Part shown: positions 1 to 9,387 of the stretch, one piece after another | Layout: each line of letters begins with the position of its first letter | Position numbering within the stretch: position 1 is the first letter of the stretch | Assembly: GCF_006152065.1 (NCBI RefSeq) | Contig: NZ_VDFW01000030.1 | Location: 1-64,000 of the forward strand | DNA from: Amycolatopsis alkalitolerans | GTDB lineage: Bacteria > Actinomycetota > Actinomycetes > Mycobacteriales > Pseudonocardiaceae | Reading direction: 5' to 3' | Length of the DNA stretch: 64,000 nucleotides | Made by a program: the position numbers and the translations under genes | The notes under the pieces: model-generated | Databases searched by the model: none | The model's input: only the letters and a program-made list of their open reading frames with translations | What the model was told of the DNA's origin: nothing

Positions 1-184
1 CAGGGGCACTGTCCTATATGGATTGCTTTGCCCGTGTCGTCCGAACCCAGACACCAATCGTTGGTGAGATCACCTCAGTGATCCTCATCTTCAGGCGCGA
101 AACAGGTTTCTATCGCTTCCCGGCGGACGGGAAAGCGTTTGTCGTCCATGTTCACCTGCAACGGGTGAGACGACGCGCGCGGTT
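1..184. other. No gene seen (downstream flank)
   Basis: The stretch lies downstream of the last gene of the minus-strand polysaccharide operon. I see no convincing reading frame with a ribosome binding site and no clear terminator hairpin. A gene on the left may continue outside the window. Confidence 0.5.
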
Positions 185-997
185 TCACCGGGACGCGTAG
201 ACGTAGTAGGGAATCCACGGTCGCGCGTCCGGTGGCCGGGCGTGCAGGGTGTACCCGGCGTCGGTGAGCAGGGCCCGGACGCCGCCGAACGTGCGTTGCC
301 AGTGCGGGCCACCCCGGTCGGCCTTGAAGTCGTGACACGACACCACGAGATTGCGCACCCGGGGCAGCACATCGCGGGCGGCGTCGAGCACCGCGAGTTC
401 CGCCCCCTCGATGTTCATCTTCAGCAGGTCGATGCGGTCGAGCCCGAACCGCCGGACGAGATCGTCGAGCGTCTCCGCCCGCACCCGGACGCCGCCGGGC
501 TCGCCGGTGATGCCGTTCGCGTTGTAGTCGCTGGTGTCCTCCACGAACACCGTGCCGCTCGTCCCGGCGATCGCGCATCGGACGGCGATGACGTTGTCCA
601 GTCCGTTGAGCGCGATCGTCCGTTGCAGGCAGGAAAACGTGCGGGGATGAGGTTCCACGCAGACGACCATGCCGGTGGGGCCGGCCAGCCGGGACAGCAA
701 CCGGGCTTCGGTCCCGACGCCCGCGCCGAGGTCGACGACCGTGTCTCCCGGTCGCGGGCGGTAGTGGCGGAGGAAGGTCTCGGAGGTGGTGTCGTCGACC
801 ATCCGTGCCGAGGCGCCGCCGAGCACCGGGCGGACGATGGCGCCCGTGGGGTACCGGTGGATCCAGTTCCCGTCGCGGAACCGGACCGTGCAGCGTTCCC
901 GCCGCTTGACGGTGAGGGCGATCGAACCCAGTGGTGCCAGCAGCCGGGGATGGAGGCGGGCCCGCAGTCCGGTGAGGGCGCTCCTGGTGAGTTTCAT
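185..997 (-). CDS. FkbM-family SAM-dependent methyltransferase
   Basis: A 270-residue protein with the Rossmann SAM-binding motif [11 protein letters not shown] (about 87-97), an acidic ribose-binding Glu in VCVEPHP (about 112-118) and the FkbM-typical [10 protein letters not shown] (about 191-200). FkbM enzymes O-methylate sugar hydroxyls, and here it probably decorates the polysaccharide. The ATG at 997 overlaps the stop of the upstream sugar transferase in an ATGA junction, so translation is likely coupled. It is the last gene of the operon. The substrate cannot be read from sequence. Confidence 0.85.
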   Translation of the reverse strand: MKLTRSALTGLRARLHPRLLAPLGSIALTVKRRERCTVRFRDGNWIHRYPTGAIVRPVLGGASARMVDDTTSETFLRHYRPRPGDTVVDLGAGVGTEARLLSRLAGPTGMVVCVEPHPRTFSCLQRTIALNGLDNVIAVRCAIAGTSGTVFVEDTSDYNANGITGEPGGVRVRAETLDDLVRRFGLDRIDLLKMNIEGAELAVLDAARDVLPRVRNLVVSCHDFKADRGGPHWQRTFGGVRALLTDAGYTLHARPPDARPWIPYYVYASR

Positions 998-1620
998 GAG
1001 TGCTCCGGTGGGGTGCCGGGAAAGCCGGGGTTGGTCCCGGCGTGGCCGGTGATCCCGCGCGGGCGGGCGAGCCGGGCGAGGGTCAGCAGCAGGATCCGCG
1101 CGTCCAGGCGCCAGCTGCGGTGCGCGAGGTACCACAGGTCGAGTTCGATCCGTTCCGGCCAGCTCAGCAGGTTGCGGCCACGCACCTGTGCCAGGCCGGT
1201 GAGGCCGGGGCGCACGGAAAGCCGGCCGAACTGGCGCCGGTCGTACCGGTCGACCTGTTCCGGCAGGGTCGGCCGGGGCCCGATCAGGCTCATCTCGCCG
1301 CGCAGCACGTTCACCAGTTGTGGCAGTTCGTCCAGGCTCGTGCGCCGCAATGCGGCGCCGAGCCGGGTCGTGCGCTCGTGATCGGGCTGCCCGCGATAGC
1401 GCAGCGGGTGCATGGAGCGGAACTTCAGGATCATGAACTGCCGGCCGTGCCGCCCGGACCGCGGCTGCCGGAACAGCACGGGGGCGCCGAGCCGCCAGTG
1501 GATCAGCAGGGACATGATGAGCAGAACAGGGCTGAGCAGCACGAGTGCCGCACCCGCGGCCAGCAGGTCGAACGCCCGTCTCGACGATCCGTCCCGGACG
1601 GGCCGGCCCGCCGCGATCAT
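994..1620 (-). CDS. Polyprenyl-phosphate phosphoglycosyl transferase (PglC/WcaJ-type)
   Basis: A 208-residue initiating sugar transferase that would place a sugar-1-phosphate on undecaprenyl phosphate at the membrane. One N-terminal hydrophobic segment (about 17-40) carries a Ser-Pro pair (30-31), as in the re-entrant helix of monotopic PglC. The conserved core follows: KFRSM (66-70), the Asp-Glu pair in [18 protein letters not shown] (94-111) and GPRP (114-117). Its size fits the minimal PglC class; WcaJ/WbaP proteins are about twice as long. Both ends overlap the neighbouring genes by 4 bases (ATGA). Confidence 0.9.
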   Translation of the reverse strand: MIAAGRPVRDGSSRRAFDLLAAGAALVLLSPVLLIMSLLIHWRLGAPVLFRQPRSGRHGRQFMILKFRSMHPLRYRGQPDHERTTRLGAALRRTSLDELPQLVNVLRGEMSLIGPRPTLPEQVDRYDRRQFGRLSVRPGLTGLAQVRGRNLLSWPERIELDLWYLAHRSWRLDARILLLTLARLARPRGITGHAGTNPGFPGTPPEHS

Positions 1621-2819
1621 GCCGCCACCCGCAGCACCTTGAGGACGGCTCGCGCCACGTCCAGCATGTCGTCCGCGTCCAGGTTCGGATGGACCGGCAA
1701 GGTGAGCGAGGTCCGGCCGAGTTCGGCGGCGACCGGCAGCCGGGCGGGCGCCCCGTCGATGCCGGCGAAGGCCCGCTCACGGTAGATCTCCGCGCAGCCG
1801 CCGTACCCGCACGGGATGCCCTCGGCGGTGATCGCGGCCGCCACCCGGTCGCGGTCCCAGCCGCGCCTCAGCCGCTCCGGGCGCAGGTGTGCATAGAAGC
1901 GGTAGTAGGAATGCTCCACATGGGCCGGCGGGTCTTCGGCGCGGATCGCCGGATGGCCGCGGAAGGCGTCGAGCAGGATCCCGGCGTTCTGCCGCCGGTG
2001 TTTGACCCGCTCGTCCAGTTTGGCCAGTTGCAGCCGCCCGATCGCGGCCTGGACCTCCGTCATCCGCGCGTTGGTGCCGAAGCTGTCGTGCAACCACCGG
2101 AAGCCCGGTTTTCGCTCGTGCCGTTGCAGCTCCGCGACGTTCTTGCCGTGGTCCTTGAACTCCCAGCAGTGCCGCCACAACTTCAGGCCGGAGGTGGTGA
2201 TCGCGCCGCCTTCCCCTGCCGTGGTCAGGATCTTGTCCTGGCAGAACGACCAGGCGGCGATATCGCCGAAGCTGCCGACCGGCTGGCCGAAGTAGCGGGC
2301 GCCGTGGGCTTGCGCGCAATCCTCGACCACCCGGATGTCGCGGGCCGCGGCGAGCCGCAGCAACGGGGCGAGCTCCGCGGGATGCCCGGCCAGGTGCACG
2401 ACGACGATCGCCCGGGTGCGCGGGGACAGGCGGGGCTCCACGGTTTCCCTGGTGAGGCATTGGGTGTGCAGGTCCACATCGGCGATCACCGGCTTGGCGC
2501 CGCACCGGACGACGGCGGAGGCGGTCGCGATGAACGTGGCCGCCGGCACGATCACCTCGTCGCCGGGGCCGAGCCCGAGGCTGCCCAGCGCGAGTTCCAG
2601 TGCCACGGTTCCGTTGGCCACGGCGACCGCGTACAGCGTGCCCACCGCGCCGGCGAACTCCCGCTCGAACGCCCTGCCGTGGCCGCCGGTCCAGTAGTTG
2701 ACCTGCCCGGAGGCCAGCACCTCGCCGGCCGCCGCGATCTCCGCGTCATCGAAGACCGGCCAGCACGGCAGGGGGGTGGTCCGCGCGGGCGCGCCTCCCT
2801 CAGCAGCGAGTGCGGTCAT
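1617..2819 (-). CDS. DegT/DnrJ/EryC1/StrS sugar aminotransferase (PglE-like)
   Basis: A 400-residue PLP-dependent aminotransferase of the sugar-modifying family. Visible features are GPGDEVIVPAATFIATA (84-100), VVEDCAQAHGA (164-174) with the PLP-binding Asp, and the Schiff-base lysine about K196 in SFCQDKILTTAGEGG. Such enzymes aminate nucleotide-linked 4-keto (or 3-keto) sugars. The CapD-like 4,6-dehydratase in the same operon would supply a 4-keto-6-deoxy substrate, which makes a PglE-like 4-amination the best guess. The ATG at 2819 overlaps the stop of the acyltransferase. Confidence 0.9.
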   Translation of the reverse strand: MTALAAEGGAPARTTPLPCWPVFDDAEIAAAGEVLASGQVNYWTGGHGRAFEREFAGAVGTLYAVAVANGTVALELALGSLGLGPGDEVIVPAATFIATASAVVRCGAKPVIADVDLHTQCLTRETVEPRLSPRTRAIVVVHLAGHPAELAPLLRLAAARDIRVVEDCAQAHGARYFGQPVGSFGDIAAWSFCQDKILTTAGEGGAITTSGLKLWRHCWEFKDHGKNVAELQRHERKPGFRWLHDSFGTNARMTEVQAAIGRLQLAKLDERVKHRRQNAGILLDAFRGHPAIRAEDPPAHVEHSYYRFYAHLRPERLRRGWDRDRVAAAITAEGIPCGYGGCAEIYRERAFAGIDGAPARLPVAAELGRTSLTLPVHPNLDADDMLDVARAVLKVLRVAA

Positions 2820-3385
2820 GAGCTCCCTCCGGTAAGTGATGTCGTGCGGACAGGCGAAGCGGGGACACCGGCGACGGTGGTCCCCGCCGCGACGTCACGG
2901 GTGACGACGGCGCCCGCGCCGACCGTCGCCCCGGCACCGATCCGGACGCCGCTGAGCACGGTGGCGCGGGCGCCCAGCCAGACGTCTGGTCCGATGTGGA
3001 CGGACGCGGTGCGGTGCCTGCCCGCGCGCAGCGGCAGCCCGCCGGTCCGGTCGTGGTCGGCGTCCCGCACCACGACCATTTCGGCCAGCAGGGCGCCGTC
3101 GCCGATTTCGATCCGTTCGCGCGCGACGACCACCGAATGCGGGCCGACCGATTCGGCGGCGATGTGCAGGCACGCCCCGGGCCCGGCGATGAGCTGGCAG
3201 CCCCGGCCGATGACGACTCCGTCGAGCACGATGCGGGCGCCTTCCCCGGCGTGGATCTCGCAGCCGGGACCGATCGTGGAGCCGGTGATCGTGACGTTCG
3301 GGAAGGCGAGCCGGCAGTAGCGCACCCTCGCCGCCGAAGCGGCCAGGAAGGCCGCTCTTCGCAGGTGGCGTATGAGCTTTCTCAT
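2816..3385 (-). CDS. Hexapeptide-repeat (LbH) acyltransferase
   Basis: A 189-residue left-handed beta-helix acyltransferase. Hexapeptide repeats run from about residue 30 to the C-terminus, for example GPGCEI, GRGCQLI, GPDVWLGARATVLSGVRIG and VGAGAVVTRDV. The end resembles serine O-acetyltransferase/WcaF-type proteins. The likely role is O- or N-acetylation of a sugar in the repeat unit. The start is the ATG at 3385, which overlaps the stop of the flippase gene (ATGA). A much longer open frame extends upstream but is antisense-type noise. Confidence 0.85.
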   Translation of the reverse strand: MRKLIRHLRRAAFLAASAARVRYCRLAFPNVTITGSTIGPGCEIHAGEGARIVLDGVVIGRGCQLIAGPGACLHIAAESVGPHSVVVARERIEIGDGALLAEMVVVRDADHDRTGGLPLRAGRHRTASVHIGPDVWLGARATVLSGVRIGAGATVGAGAVVTRDVAAGTTVAGVPASPVRTTSLTGGSS

Positions 3386-4611
3386 CCCCTCACCTCCACG
3401 GCCGTCCGCATCCGGCGGCGCAACGCGGTGCCGGATGCGGCGGAAAGGCCGGCGTAGACCAGTACCGAACCGGCGGCGACGCCCAGCGCGCCGGCCCAGT
3501 TCGCGGAAACCGGGTAGACGGCGAGCGCGGCGCCGCTGCCCGCGACGCCGAGGACGCCGGCTGCGGTGGTCCAGCCGCCACCGAGCAGGCCCCGGCTCGC
3601 CACCGAGTAGGGCGCCAGGCATATTTCGGCGAAGACCAGGACCACCACCAGCGGACGCGCCGGGGCGAACTCGGCGCCGAACACGGGCACGATCAGCAGC
3701 CATGCCGCGGCCACGACGGCCAGTCCCGCGGCGAGCGCCGCGGCCAGCGCGAAACCTGTCGCCGATCGGAGCCTGCGGGCACCGAGGCCGGTCGAGGCGT
3801 CTCTGAGGTAGACCTGGCCGGCGGCGGCGGGCAGCAGGCGCGCGGTCTCGGACAGGGTGGCCGCCAGCGAGTAGATCCCCACCGCGGCGGTCCCGGCGGC
3901 GATGCCGAGGAAGTACCGGTCCGCGCGCAGTGCCACGACCAGGCCGGCGGTCAGCCCGAGTGCCGGTGTGCCCTGGCGCAGCAAGGCGCGGATCCGCGCC
4001 GGTTCCGGGCGCGCGAGCGCGGCGAGACCGGCCCGCCGCAACGCCGCCACCTCCGCCAGTCCGGTGAGCGCCATACCCGCCGCCTGCGCGCCGAGGACGA
4101 GCGCCGCGGAGCGCGACGTCGCCAGCGCCACGAGCACGCCCGCCAGCCCGCCCGCGCTCACCGCGGCTGCGGCGAGCCCCCCACGGCGGAACCGGCCGTC
4201 GGCGAACCAGGCGTCCGGCACCTGGGTCAGCAGCACCTGTCCCACGGCGAAACCTGTTGTGGCAATCAGGAAACCGGGCGAGCCGAGTGCGGGGTCGATC
4301 CACCGGGCCGAGGCCGTCGAGGCCGCCGCCGCGGCGGCGGCCGCCAGCACCAGACCGCCGAGCGAGCACCAGGTGAAGGTCGTTACCAGGCGTCGGCGGG
4401 CGCCCGGGGTGCGTGCCGCGGGGAGCCGGGCGCGGAACGCCGCGCCGGAGCCGAGACCGCCCGCGAGGCCGCAGATGCTGCCGATGGTGACCCCCAGCAC
4501 CATGAGCCCGCGCTCATCTGAGCCGAGCGCGCGGGTGGCCAGGAGGCCGGTGACGGCGTTCGCGGCGGCCTGCAGGGCGCTTGCCCCCGACAGCATCGCC
4601 ACGCCCTTCAC
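3382..4611 (-). CDS. Polysaccharide flippase-like membrane protein (Wzx/MATE-like)
   Basis: About 409 residues, almost entirely hydrophobic, with roughly a dozen predicted membrane segments starting at VAMLSGASALQAAANAVTG. It probably flips lipid-linked repeat units across the membrane. Sequence identity in this family is low, so the call rests on topology and on the adjacent polymerase. I chose the GTG at 4611 because it forms a GTGA overlap with the polymerase stop, matching the ATGA overlaps of its neighbours; the ATG at 4596 is the alternative. Residues about 87-98 contain an almost pure alanine run. Confidence 0.75.
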   Translation of the reverse strand: MKGVAMLSGASALQAAANAVTGLLATRALGSDERGLMVLGVTIGSICGLAGGLGSGAAFRARLPAARTPGARRRLVTTFTWCSLGGLVLAAAAAAAASTASARWIDPALGSPGFLIATTGFAVGQVLLTQVPDAWFADGRFRRGGLAAAAVSAGGLAGVLVALATSRSAALVLGAQAAGMALTGLAEVAALRRAGLAALARPEPARIRALLRQGTPALGLTAGLVVALRADRYFLGIAAGTAAVGIYSLAATLSETARLLPAAAGQVYLRDASTGLGARRLRSATGFALAAALAAGLAVVAAAWLLIVPVFGAEFAPARPLVVVLVFAEICLAPYSVASRGLLGGGWTTAAGVLGVAGSGAALAVYPVSANWAGALGVAAGSVLVYAGLSAASGTALRRRMRTAVEVRG

Positions 4612-5963
4612 GACTTTCTCCGGCGCACCGGGACCCAGCGGGTGAGCGCGTGCACGAGGCCCAGCGCGAGCAGGCCGATCCCGACCTGGACGGGGACCGG
4701 GGCGAAACTGTTGCGTGTCTGGATGAGCAGCGGGAGCAGCATGATCCCGGCGAAGGCGTCGCCGAGCGGCGTGCGCGGCCGCCGTTCCAGCAGGCCCAGC
4801 ACCAGCCCGATCGCGGTCAGCAGGAGTACGACCCCGAGCAGGCCCCCGTTGTGGTATCCCTCGGCGACGGGCGAACCCCCGATGGGCCCGGCTCGGTCCG
4901 CGATCTCGACGTTGAACAGCCGGGGATCGTGGGCCGGCGCGCCGCCGTGCCAGCCCGTCAGCGCCTCGATGAAGCGCACCGGTACGGCGATCAGCGTGGC
5001 CCCGTGGAGGAACGGCTCGCCCGCGGAGTGCCAGCCCAGCACGACCACGCTGGGGTGCAGCGAATACCCCATCTCGGCGATCGCGTCGAACGGCGCCGAC
5101 CACAGTGTGGACGCCCGCGCGTGCGGGCCGGCCAGCCGCGTGGTACGCACCAGCCCGATTAGCGTGAGCAGGAAGGGCACCCCGATCACCGTCCACAGTG
5201 GCCTGATCCGGTGACCGCGCCGGTGCTCCACCACCAGCAGGGTCAGCAGCGGGAACAGCACCGCGCCGCGCGTGCCGATCAGGAACGCCACCACCGCGTA
5301 GGCCGAGAATCCCGTCCAGGCGGCCGCCCGGGCCGGACCGCCCGCGATGATCGCGAGGATCGCGCCGATCCCGATGAGCAACGTGCCGTACCCGAGCAGG
5401 CCCTCGGATTCGTTGGCCTGCAGGAAGGCCGTGTACCCGCCGCCGGAGACCAGGTCGAGCCCGCCGGCCTGCGCCACCGAACCCGCGAACACACCCAGCC
5501 CGGCCAGTTCCACACCAAGTCCCGCGATCGCCGCGATACCGGCGGTCTGCGGGGAAACCCCGGCGGGCGCCGCTCCGCGATCCGGGCCGGCGGAGAACGT
5601 CGCCGCGAGTGTGCACGCGACCATCCCGGCGATGGCGAGCCGCACCGCGCCTGCGGTGTAACCGCTGTAGAGCCACGAACTGTCGTAGGCGGAGAACGTG
5701 TCGGGCCCGCGTACCGCGATGCTGAACAGCAGACCGCCGTGAAACACCCCGAACAGCACGAGGTACGCGGTGGCGGGCCGGTAGAAACCGGTTCGCCCGA
5801 CGAGCGCGAGGCACAGCGCCCAGGCGAGCCCGAACGTCACCGCGAGCGCGGTGATGTCGTCGGTGGCCGGCGTTCGCACGAACACCACGGATGTCAGGCA
5901 GACCAGCGCGAACACCAGCAGTTCGCGGCGGCCCGGCCGGGGCGCGGTCAGCGGCTGGTCCAC
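4608..5963 (-). CDS. Wzy-like O-antigen/EPS polymerase
   Basis: About 451 residues with some 11-12 hydrophobic segments and one larger polar loop around residues 270-380 containing HPSVVVLGWHSAGEP and AEGYHNGG, an arrangement typical of Wzy polymerases. Wzy proteins join flipped repeat units on the outer membrane face. No family signature is strong enough alone; position between the flippase and glycosyltransferases supports it. The GTG start at 5963 overlaps the upstream glycosyltransferase by 16 bases. Confidence 0.7.
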   Translation of the reverse strand: MDQPLTAPRPGRRELLVFALVCLTSVVFVRTPATDDITALAVTFGLAWALCLALVGRTGFYRPATAYLVLFGVFHGGLLFSIAVRGPDTFSAYDSSWLYSGYTAGAVRLAIAGMVACTLAATFSAGPDRGAAPAGVSPQTAGIAAIAGLGVELAGLGVFAGSVAQAGGLDLVSGGGYTAFLQANESEGLLGYGTLLIGIGAILAIIAGGPARAAAWTGFSAYAVVAFLIGTRGAVLFPLLTLLVVEHRRGHRIRPLWTVIGVPFLLTLIGLVRTTRLAGPHARASTLWSAPFDAIAEMGYSLHPSVVVLGWHSAGEPFLHGATLIAVPVRFIEALTGWHGGAPAHDPRLFNVEIADRAGPIGGSPVAEGYHNGGLLGVVLLLTAIGLVLGLLERRPRTPLGDAFAGIMLLPLLIQTRNSFAPVPVQVGIGLLALGLVHALTRWVPVRRRKS

Positions 5964-7012
5964 AATCGCCTCCAGTCCTCGGCGTTGCGGTCCAGTGCGA
6001 AGGGGGAGCGGCGGACCGCGGCCGCGATCCGCCGCCGGTGCCCGGCCGGTGCCGCCGCGAGCCTCAGCGCCGCGGCGGCCCAGGCCCTGGGCCCGGCGGC
6101 GAGCGGGAGGAGGTCGAGCCCCTCGACCTGCCGGGCCAGGTCTCGTAGCCCCGGCAGATCCGAGGCCAGCACGGGCACCCCGGCCGCGAGGGCTTCCAGC
6201 ACGACGCCGGGCAGGCCTTCGCGATGCGAGGGCAGTAGGAGCACCGAGGCTCCGGCGAGCACCTCCTCGACGCGGTCGGTCTCGCCGGTCAGCTGGATGA
6301 GGGGGTCGCGCGGCGGCACGGGCGCCAGGTCCGCCCACCCGCCGGGCCCGGCCACCACCAGCCGGGTACCCGGCCGCATCCGGCGGGCTTCAGCGTGCAC
6401 GGGCAGCAGGAACGACCGGTTCTTCTCCGGTGCGCATCGTCCGATGTGGACGAAGACGGGATGGTCGGGCAGGTGCGGCGAAACCCGGAAGCGGTCGGTG
6501 TCCACGCCGTTCGCGAGCACACGGTAACGACGATCTCCCCTCGGCGGGGCGGAAAAGGCAAGCGCGGCCGTCGTGACGCCCAGTACGGCGGTGGCGCAAA
6601 GCCGCAGCGCGAACCGCAGCAGCGCGCGCTGTACGGTCCGGCGCACGGTCGCCGGGCGGCCGTCGCCTTCGCTGTGCAGGCGCGCGATCCGCACCGGCAC
6701 CCCGGCCGCGGCCGCCACCGCCAGCACCAGCCCGCTGACCAGGCTCACATGGGACATCACGACGTCCGGGCGCGTCGCGCGCAGCCGCCACCACAGCCGC
6801 GGGGCGAACGTGAGCACCGGCCGCACCGGGCACCGCCCGACTTCGGCCCCGGCATCCCGGAACCGGGGCGCGAGCACGCCCTCACCGTCGCCGAGGGTGA
6901 GGAACCGTTGGCGTACCTCGTCCGCCGGGATGCGGCGGCACAGCTCGAGCGCGACACTTTCGGCGCCGCCCCGGCCGAGGCCGCCGATGACGTGGACGAC
7001 CGTCACGGCCAT
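5948..7012 (-). CDS. GT4-family glycosyltransferase
   Basis: A 354-residue GT-B fold enzyme. The N-terminal donor loop VIGGLGRGGAE (8-18) and the C-terminal E-x7-E motif in SHREGLPGVVLEAL place it in family GT4 (retaining, nucleotide-sugar donor). HIGRCAPEKN marks the start of the C-terminal domain. It would add one sugar of the repeat unit on the cytoplasmic membrane face. The ATG at 7012 overlaps the upstream double glycosyltransferase by 10 bases. Confidence 0.88.
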   Translation of the reverse strand: MAVTVVHVIGGLGRGGAESVALELCRRIPADEVRQRFLTLGDGEGVLAPRFRDAGAEVGRCPVRPVLTFAPRLWWRLRATRPDVVMSHVSLVSGLVLAVAAAAGVPVRIARLHSEGDGRPATVRRTVQRALLRFALRLCATAVLGVTTAALAFSAPPRGDRRYRVLANGVDTDRFRVSPHLPDHPVFVHIGRCAPEKNRSFLLPVHAEARRMRPGTRLVVAGPGGWADLAPVPPRDPLIQLTGETDRVEEVLAGASVLLLPSHREGLPGVVLEALAAGVPVLASDLPGLRDLARQVEGLDLLPLAAGPRAWAAAALRLAAAPAGHRRRIAAAVRRSPFALDRNAEDWRRLWTSR

Positions 7013-9387
7013 GACCGCCTCCGGGCGGACGGGACCCCGCGCAGCCATCCGGCGAGGCGACGGTCGAGGGCCGCCTGCTCGTAGCCGCGCGCGACGGTGA
7101 GATTGCGCGCGGACTGTGCCTCCCACGCCTGAGGATCGGTCAGCAGCCGGCGAATCGCGTCCGCCAGCGCGACCGGGTCGTCCACGGGTACGAGACAGGA
7201 CTCGTCCAGCAGTTCGGGGATACCGCCGACCGCGGAACCGACCGCGGGCAGCGCCCTCGCCATCGCCTCCACGAGCGCGCGCGGCAGCCCTTCGGTGCGT
7301 GAAGGCATCGCGAACAGCGACGCCGAGTCCAGCAGATCCGTCACCATCGCCCGGTTCGACAGCGTGCCCAGGAAGACGACGTGCCCGGTCAGCCTTTCCG
7401 AGCGGCGCAGCGCCAGCAGCTCGTCGTGGATCCGGCCGTTGCCCACGATCGCGGCACACACCGGAAGGCCGCTGTCGAGGAGTCGCCGGAGCGCCTTCAG
7501 CAGCACGTCATGGCCCTTGTAGCGGGTTTCGTGACTGCCGATCGCCACGATGCGGAACGGACCCGGAGCCCAGGCACGGGCGCTGCCGGCCACCGTGCCG
7601 CCGAGCCGGACGTTCGGGATCGCCAGCGCCGGCGTGCCGGGCCGGGGCGGGTAGCGGCGCTGCAGGGCGCCGCGCGTGACGAAACGGGAGGCGTCCGCGC
7701 CGCGCACCACCGACCGGAGGTACGCCGCGGCCGGCTTGGCCAGGAACCGGCCTGCCGGCCCCAGCGCGCCCGAGGCGAGTACGTCCGCCGGGTCGCCGAC
7801 GACCTCGACGGCATAGCGCCTGCGCAGGACGCGGCAGATCAGCGCGGCCAGCGCGCCGACCGCGCCGGGCAGCCGCAGCACCACCACTTCGGCGCCGGCG
7901 ACGGCGCGCGCGACGGCCAAGGTGAGCGGAACCAGCTTCCGCGCCAAGCCGAAGGCACCCCGGTAGCAGGGAAGCGCCAGCAGTTCGGCGCCGTCGTCGA
8001 ACGTCGCGTTCGACCGGCCGGGCAGGGCTTCCCCGCGCGCCACCACCCGGATCCGGTTGCCGTCACACAGGTACCCCTCGCGGGCCGATGGGCCGTTCGC
8101 GGGATCCAGCGGCGCCCAGCCCTGCCCCCGGACGACGAACCGGGCGTCGGTGAACAGGCTGATGGTCCGCCCGGTGCGGGAACCCGTGGCCTTTTCGATC
8201 GTGTCGGCGACGGCCCCCGCCGCCAGCGAGCCGGAGAACGTGGCCACCACGAACCGCCGTGCGTACCGGCCGCGGTCGGAAAGCGCACCCCGGACATGCT
8301 CGGCATGGGCGGCTCGCAGGGCCTCCGAGAGTGCCTCGCCGTCGCCGCGGGGCACGACCCAGCCCGACCCCGGGGCCACGGTTTCCGGCAGCCCGCCGGC
8401 GTCGCTGACGATGCTGGGCAGCCCCATCGCACCCGCCTCGACCGCGGCCCCGTGATTGTCCGAAAGGGACGGTGAGACCGACAGGTCGGCGGCGGCGTAC
8501 CACGGGCGCACGTCTTCGACGGTGCCGAGCCAGGTGATCCCCGGACCGAGCCCGTCCTGGTCGAGCCGGAACCGGCGGATCAGCTGCTGGCGGTACTTTT
8601 CGCCCGCTTCGTCGAACCCGCTGCCCACCAGGACGAGATGGCTGTCCGGATGCGCGGCGTGGAACTTGGCCCAGGCCGCGAGCAGGACCTCGTGGCCCTT
8701 GATGCCGCGGCCGGCGCACACGCTTCGTTTCGGGCCGTAGACGTAGGCGACCATCACCGCGACGAACGTTCCCGCGCCGACGCCCAGCCGTGCGCGTGCC
8801 TCCGTTCGCGCCTTCCCGCCCAGCGGCTGGAAGCGCTGGGTGTCGAAACCGTAGGGAATCGCCGGTGTCCGGCCCGCGGGGCGGCCCAGCGCGCGGTAGC
8901 GGCGAGCGGTGTGGTCGCTGCCGCAGATGGTCACCGTGTCCAGCCGGGCCAGCAGGCGTTCCGCGGCCCGGATGGGCGCGGACTCCAGATGAAGCGGGCC
9001 GGCCACCATGTGCACCCGCGGCATGCCAAGCCCGAGCCCGGCGAAACGCGCCGCGAGCGCGGACGCGTAGAGGTGGTAGTGCAGCACGTCGGGGGACAGG
9101 CCGCGGATCAGCCGCCGGAGCCGTGACAGTCCGAAAAGGACACTCGGGGTCGGCCGGAACCGGAAGCCGAACGGGCTGTCGACGACCGGCACTCCGCGCT
9201 CCCGCAGTGCCGTGCGCAGGCGGCCCGGTCCCGCGGGCAGCACGACCAGCACCTCGTGCCCGCGCCGCCGTAACTCGTCGAGATGCGGTAGCACCCACAG
9301 CCCGCCCTGGGCGGTCTTCAGCACGAGCAGTACCCGTAGCGAATGATCGGCCGCCGTGACGGAACGCGGCGGGGCCTCGGCGGTCAC
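7003..9387 (-). CDS. Tandem double GT4 glycosyltransferase (fused)
   Basis: A 794-residue protein with two complete GT4 units in one chain. The first (about 15-410) has LLVLKTAQGGLW, KGHEVLLAAWAKF and the E-x7-E region NHGAAVEAGAMGLP. The second (about 415-780) has YKGHDVLLKALRRLL, VGNGRIHDELL and SRTEGLPRALVEAMARALP. Single GT4 enzymes are about 350-420 residues, so this is a genuine two-domain fusion that could add two consecutive sugars. The frame is continuous and both motif sets look intact. The start at 9387 overlaps the UDP-sugar dehydrogenase stop (ATGA). Confidence 0.88.
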   Translation of the reverse strand: MTAEAPPRSVTAADHSLRVLLVLKTAQGGLWVLPHLDELRRRGHEVLVVLPAGPGRLRTALRERGVPVVDSPFGFRFRPTPSVLFGLSRLRRLIRGLSPDVLHYHLYASALAARFAGLGLGMPRVHMVAGPLHLESAPIRAAERLLARLDTVTICGSDHTARRYRALGRPAGRTPAIPYGFDTQRFQPLGGKARTEARARLGVGAGTFVAVMVAYVYGPKRSVCAGRGIKGHEVLLAAWAKFHAAHPDSHLVLVGSGFDEAGEKYRQQLIRRFRLDQDGLGPGITWLGTVEDVRPWYAAADLSVSPSLSDNHGAAVEAGAMGLPSIVSDAGGLPETVAPGSGWVVPRGDGEALSEALRAAHAEHVRGALSDRGRYARRFVVATFSGSLAAGAVADTIEKATGSRTGRTISLFTDARFVVRGQGWAPLDPANGPSAREGYLCDGNRIRVVARGEALPGRSNATFDDGAELLALPCYRGAFGLARKLVPLTLAVARAVAGAEVVVLRLPGAVGALAALICRVLRRRYAVEVVGDPADVLASGALGPAGRFLAKPAAAYLRSVVRGADASRFVTRGALQRRYPPRPGTPALAIPNVRLGGTVAGSARAWAPGPFRIVAIGSHETRYKGHDVLLKALRRLLDSGLPVCAAIVGNGRIHDELLALRRSERLTGHVVFLGTLSNRAMVTDLLDSASLFAMPSRTEGLPRALVEAMARALPAVGSAVGGIPELLDESCLVPVDDPVALADAIRRLLTDPQAWEAQSARNLTVARGYEQAALDRRLAGWLRGVPSARRRSWP

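Noticed and set aside
4320-4360. GCC/GCG-rich simple repeat
   Set aside because: It encodes an alanine run inside a membrane segment of the flippase and is in frame; no independent repeat function is indicated.
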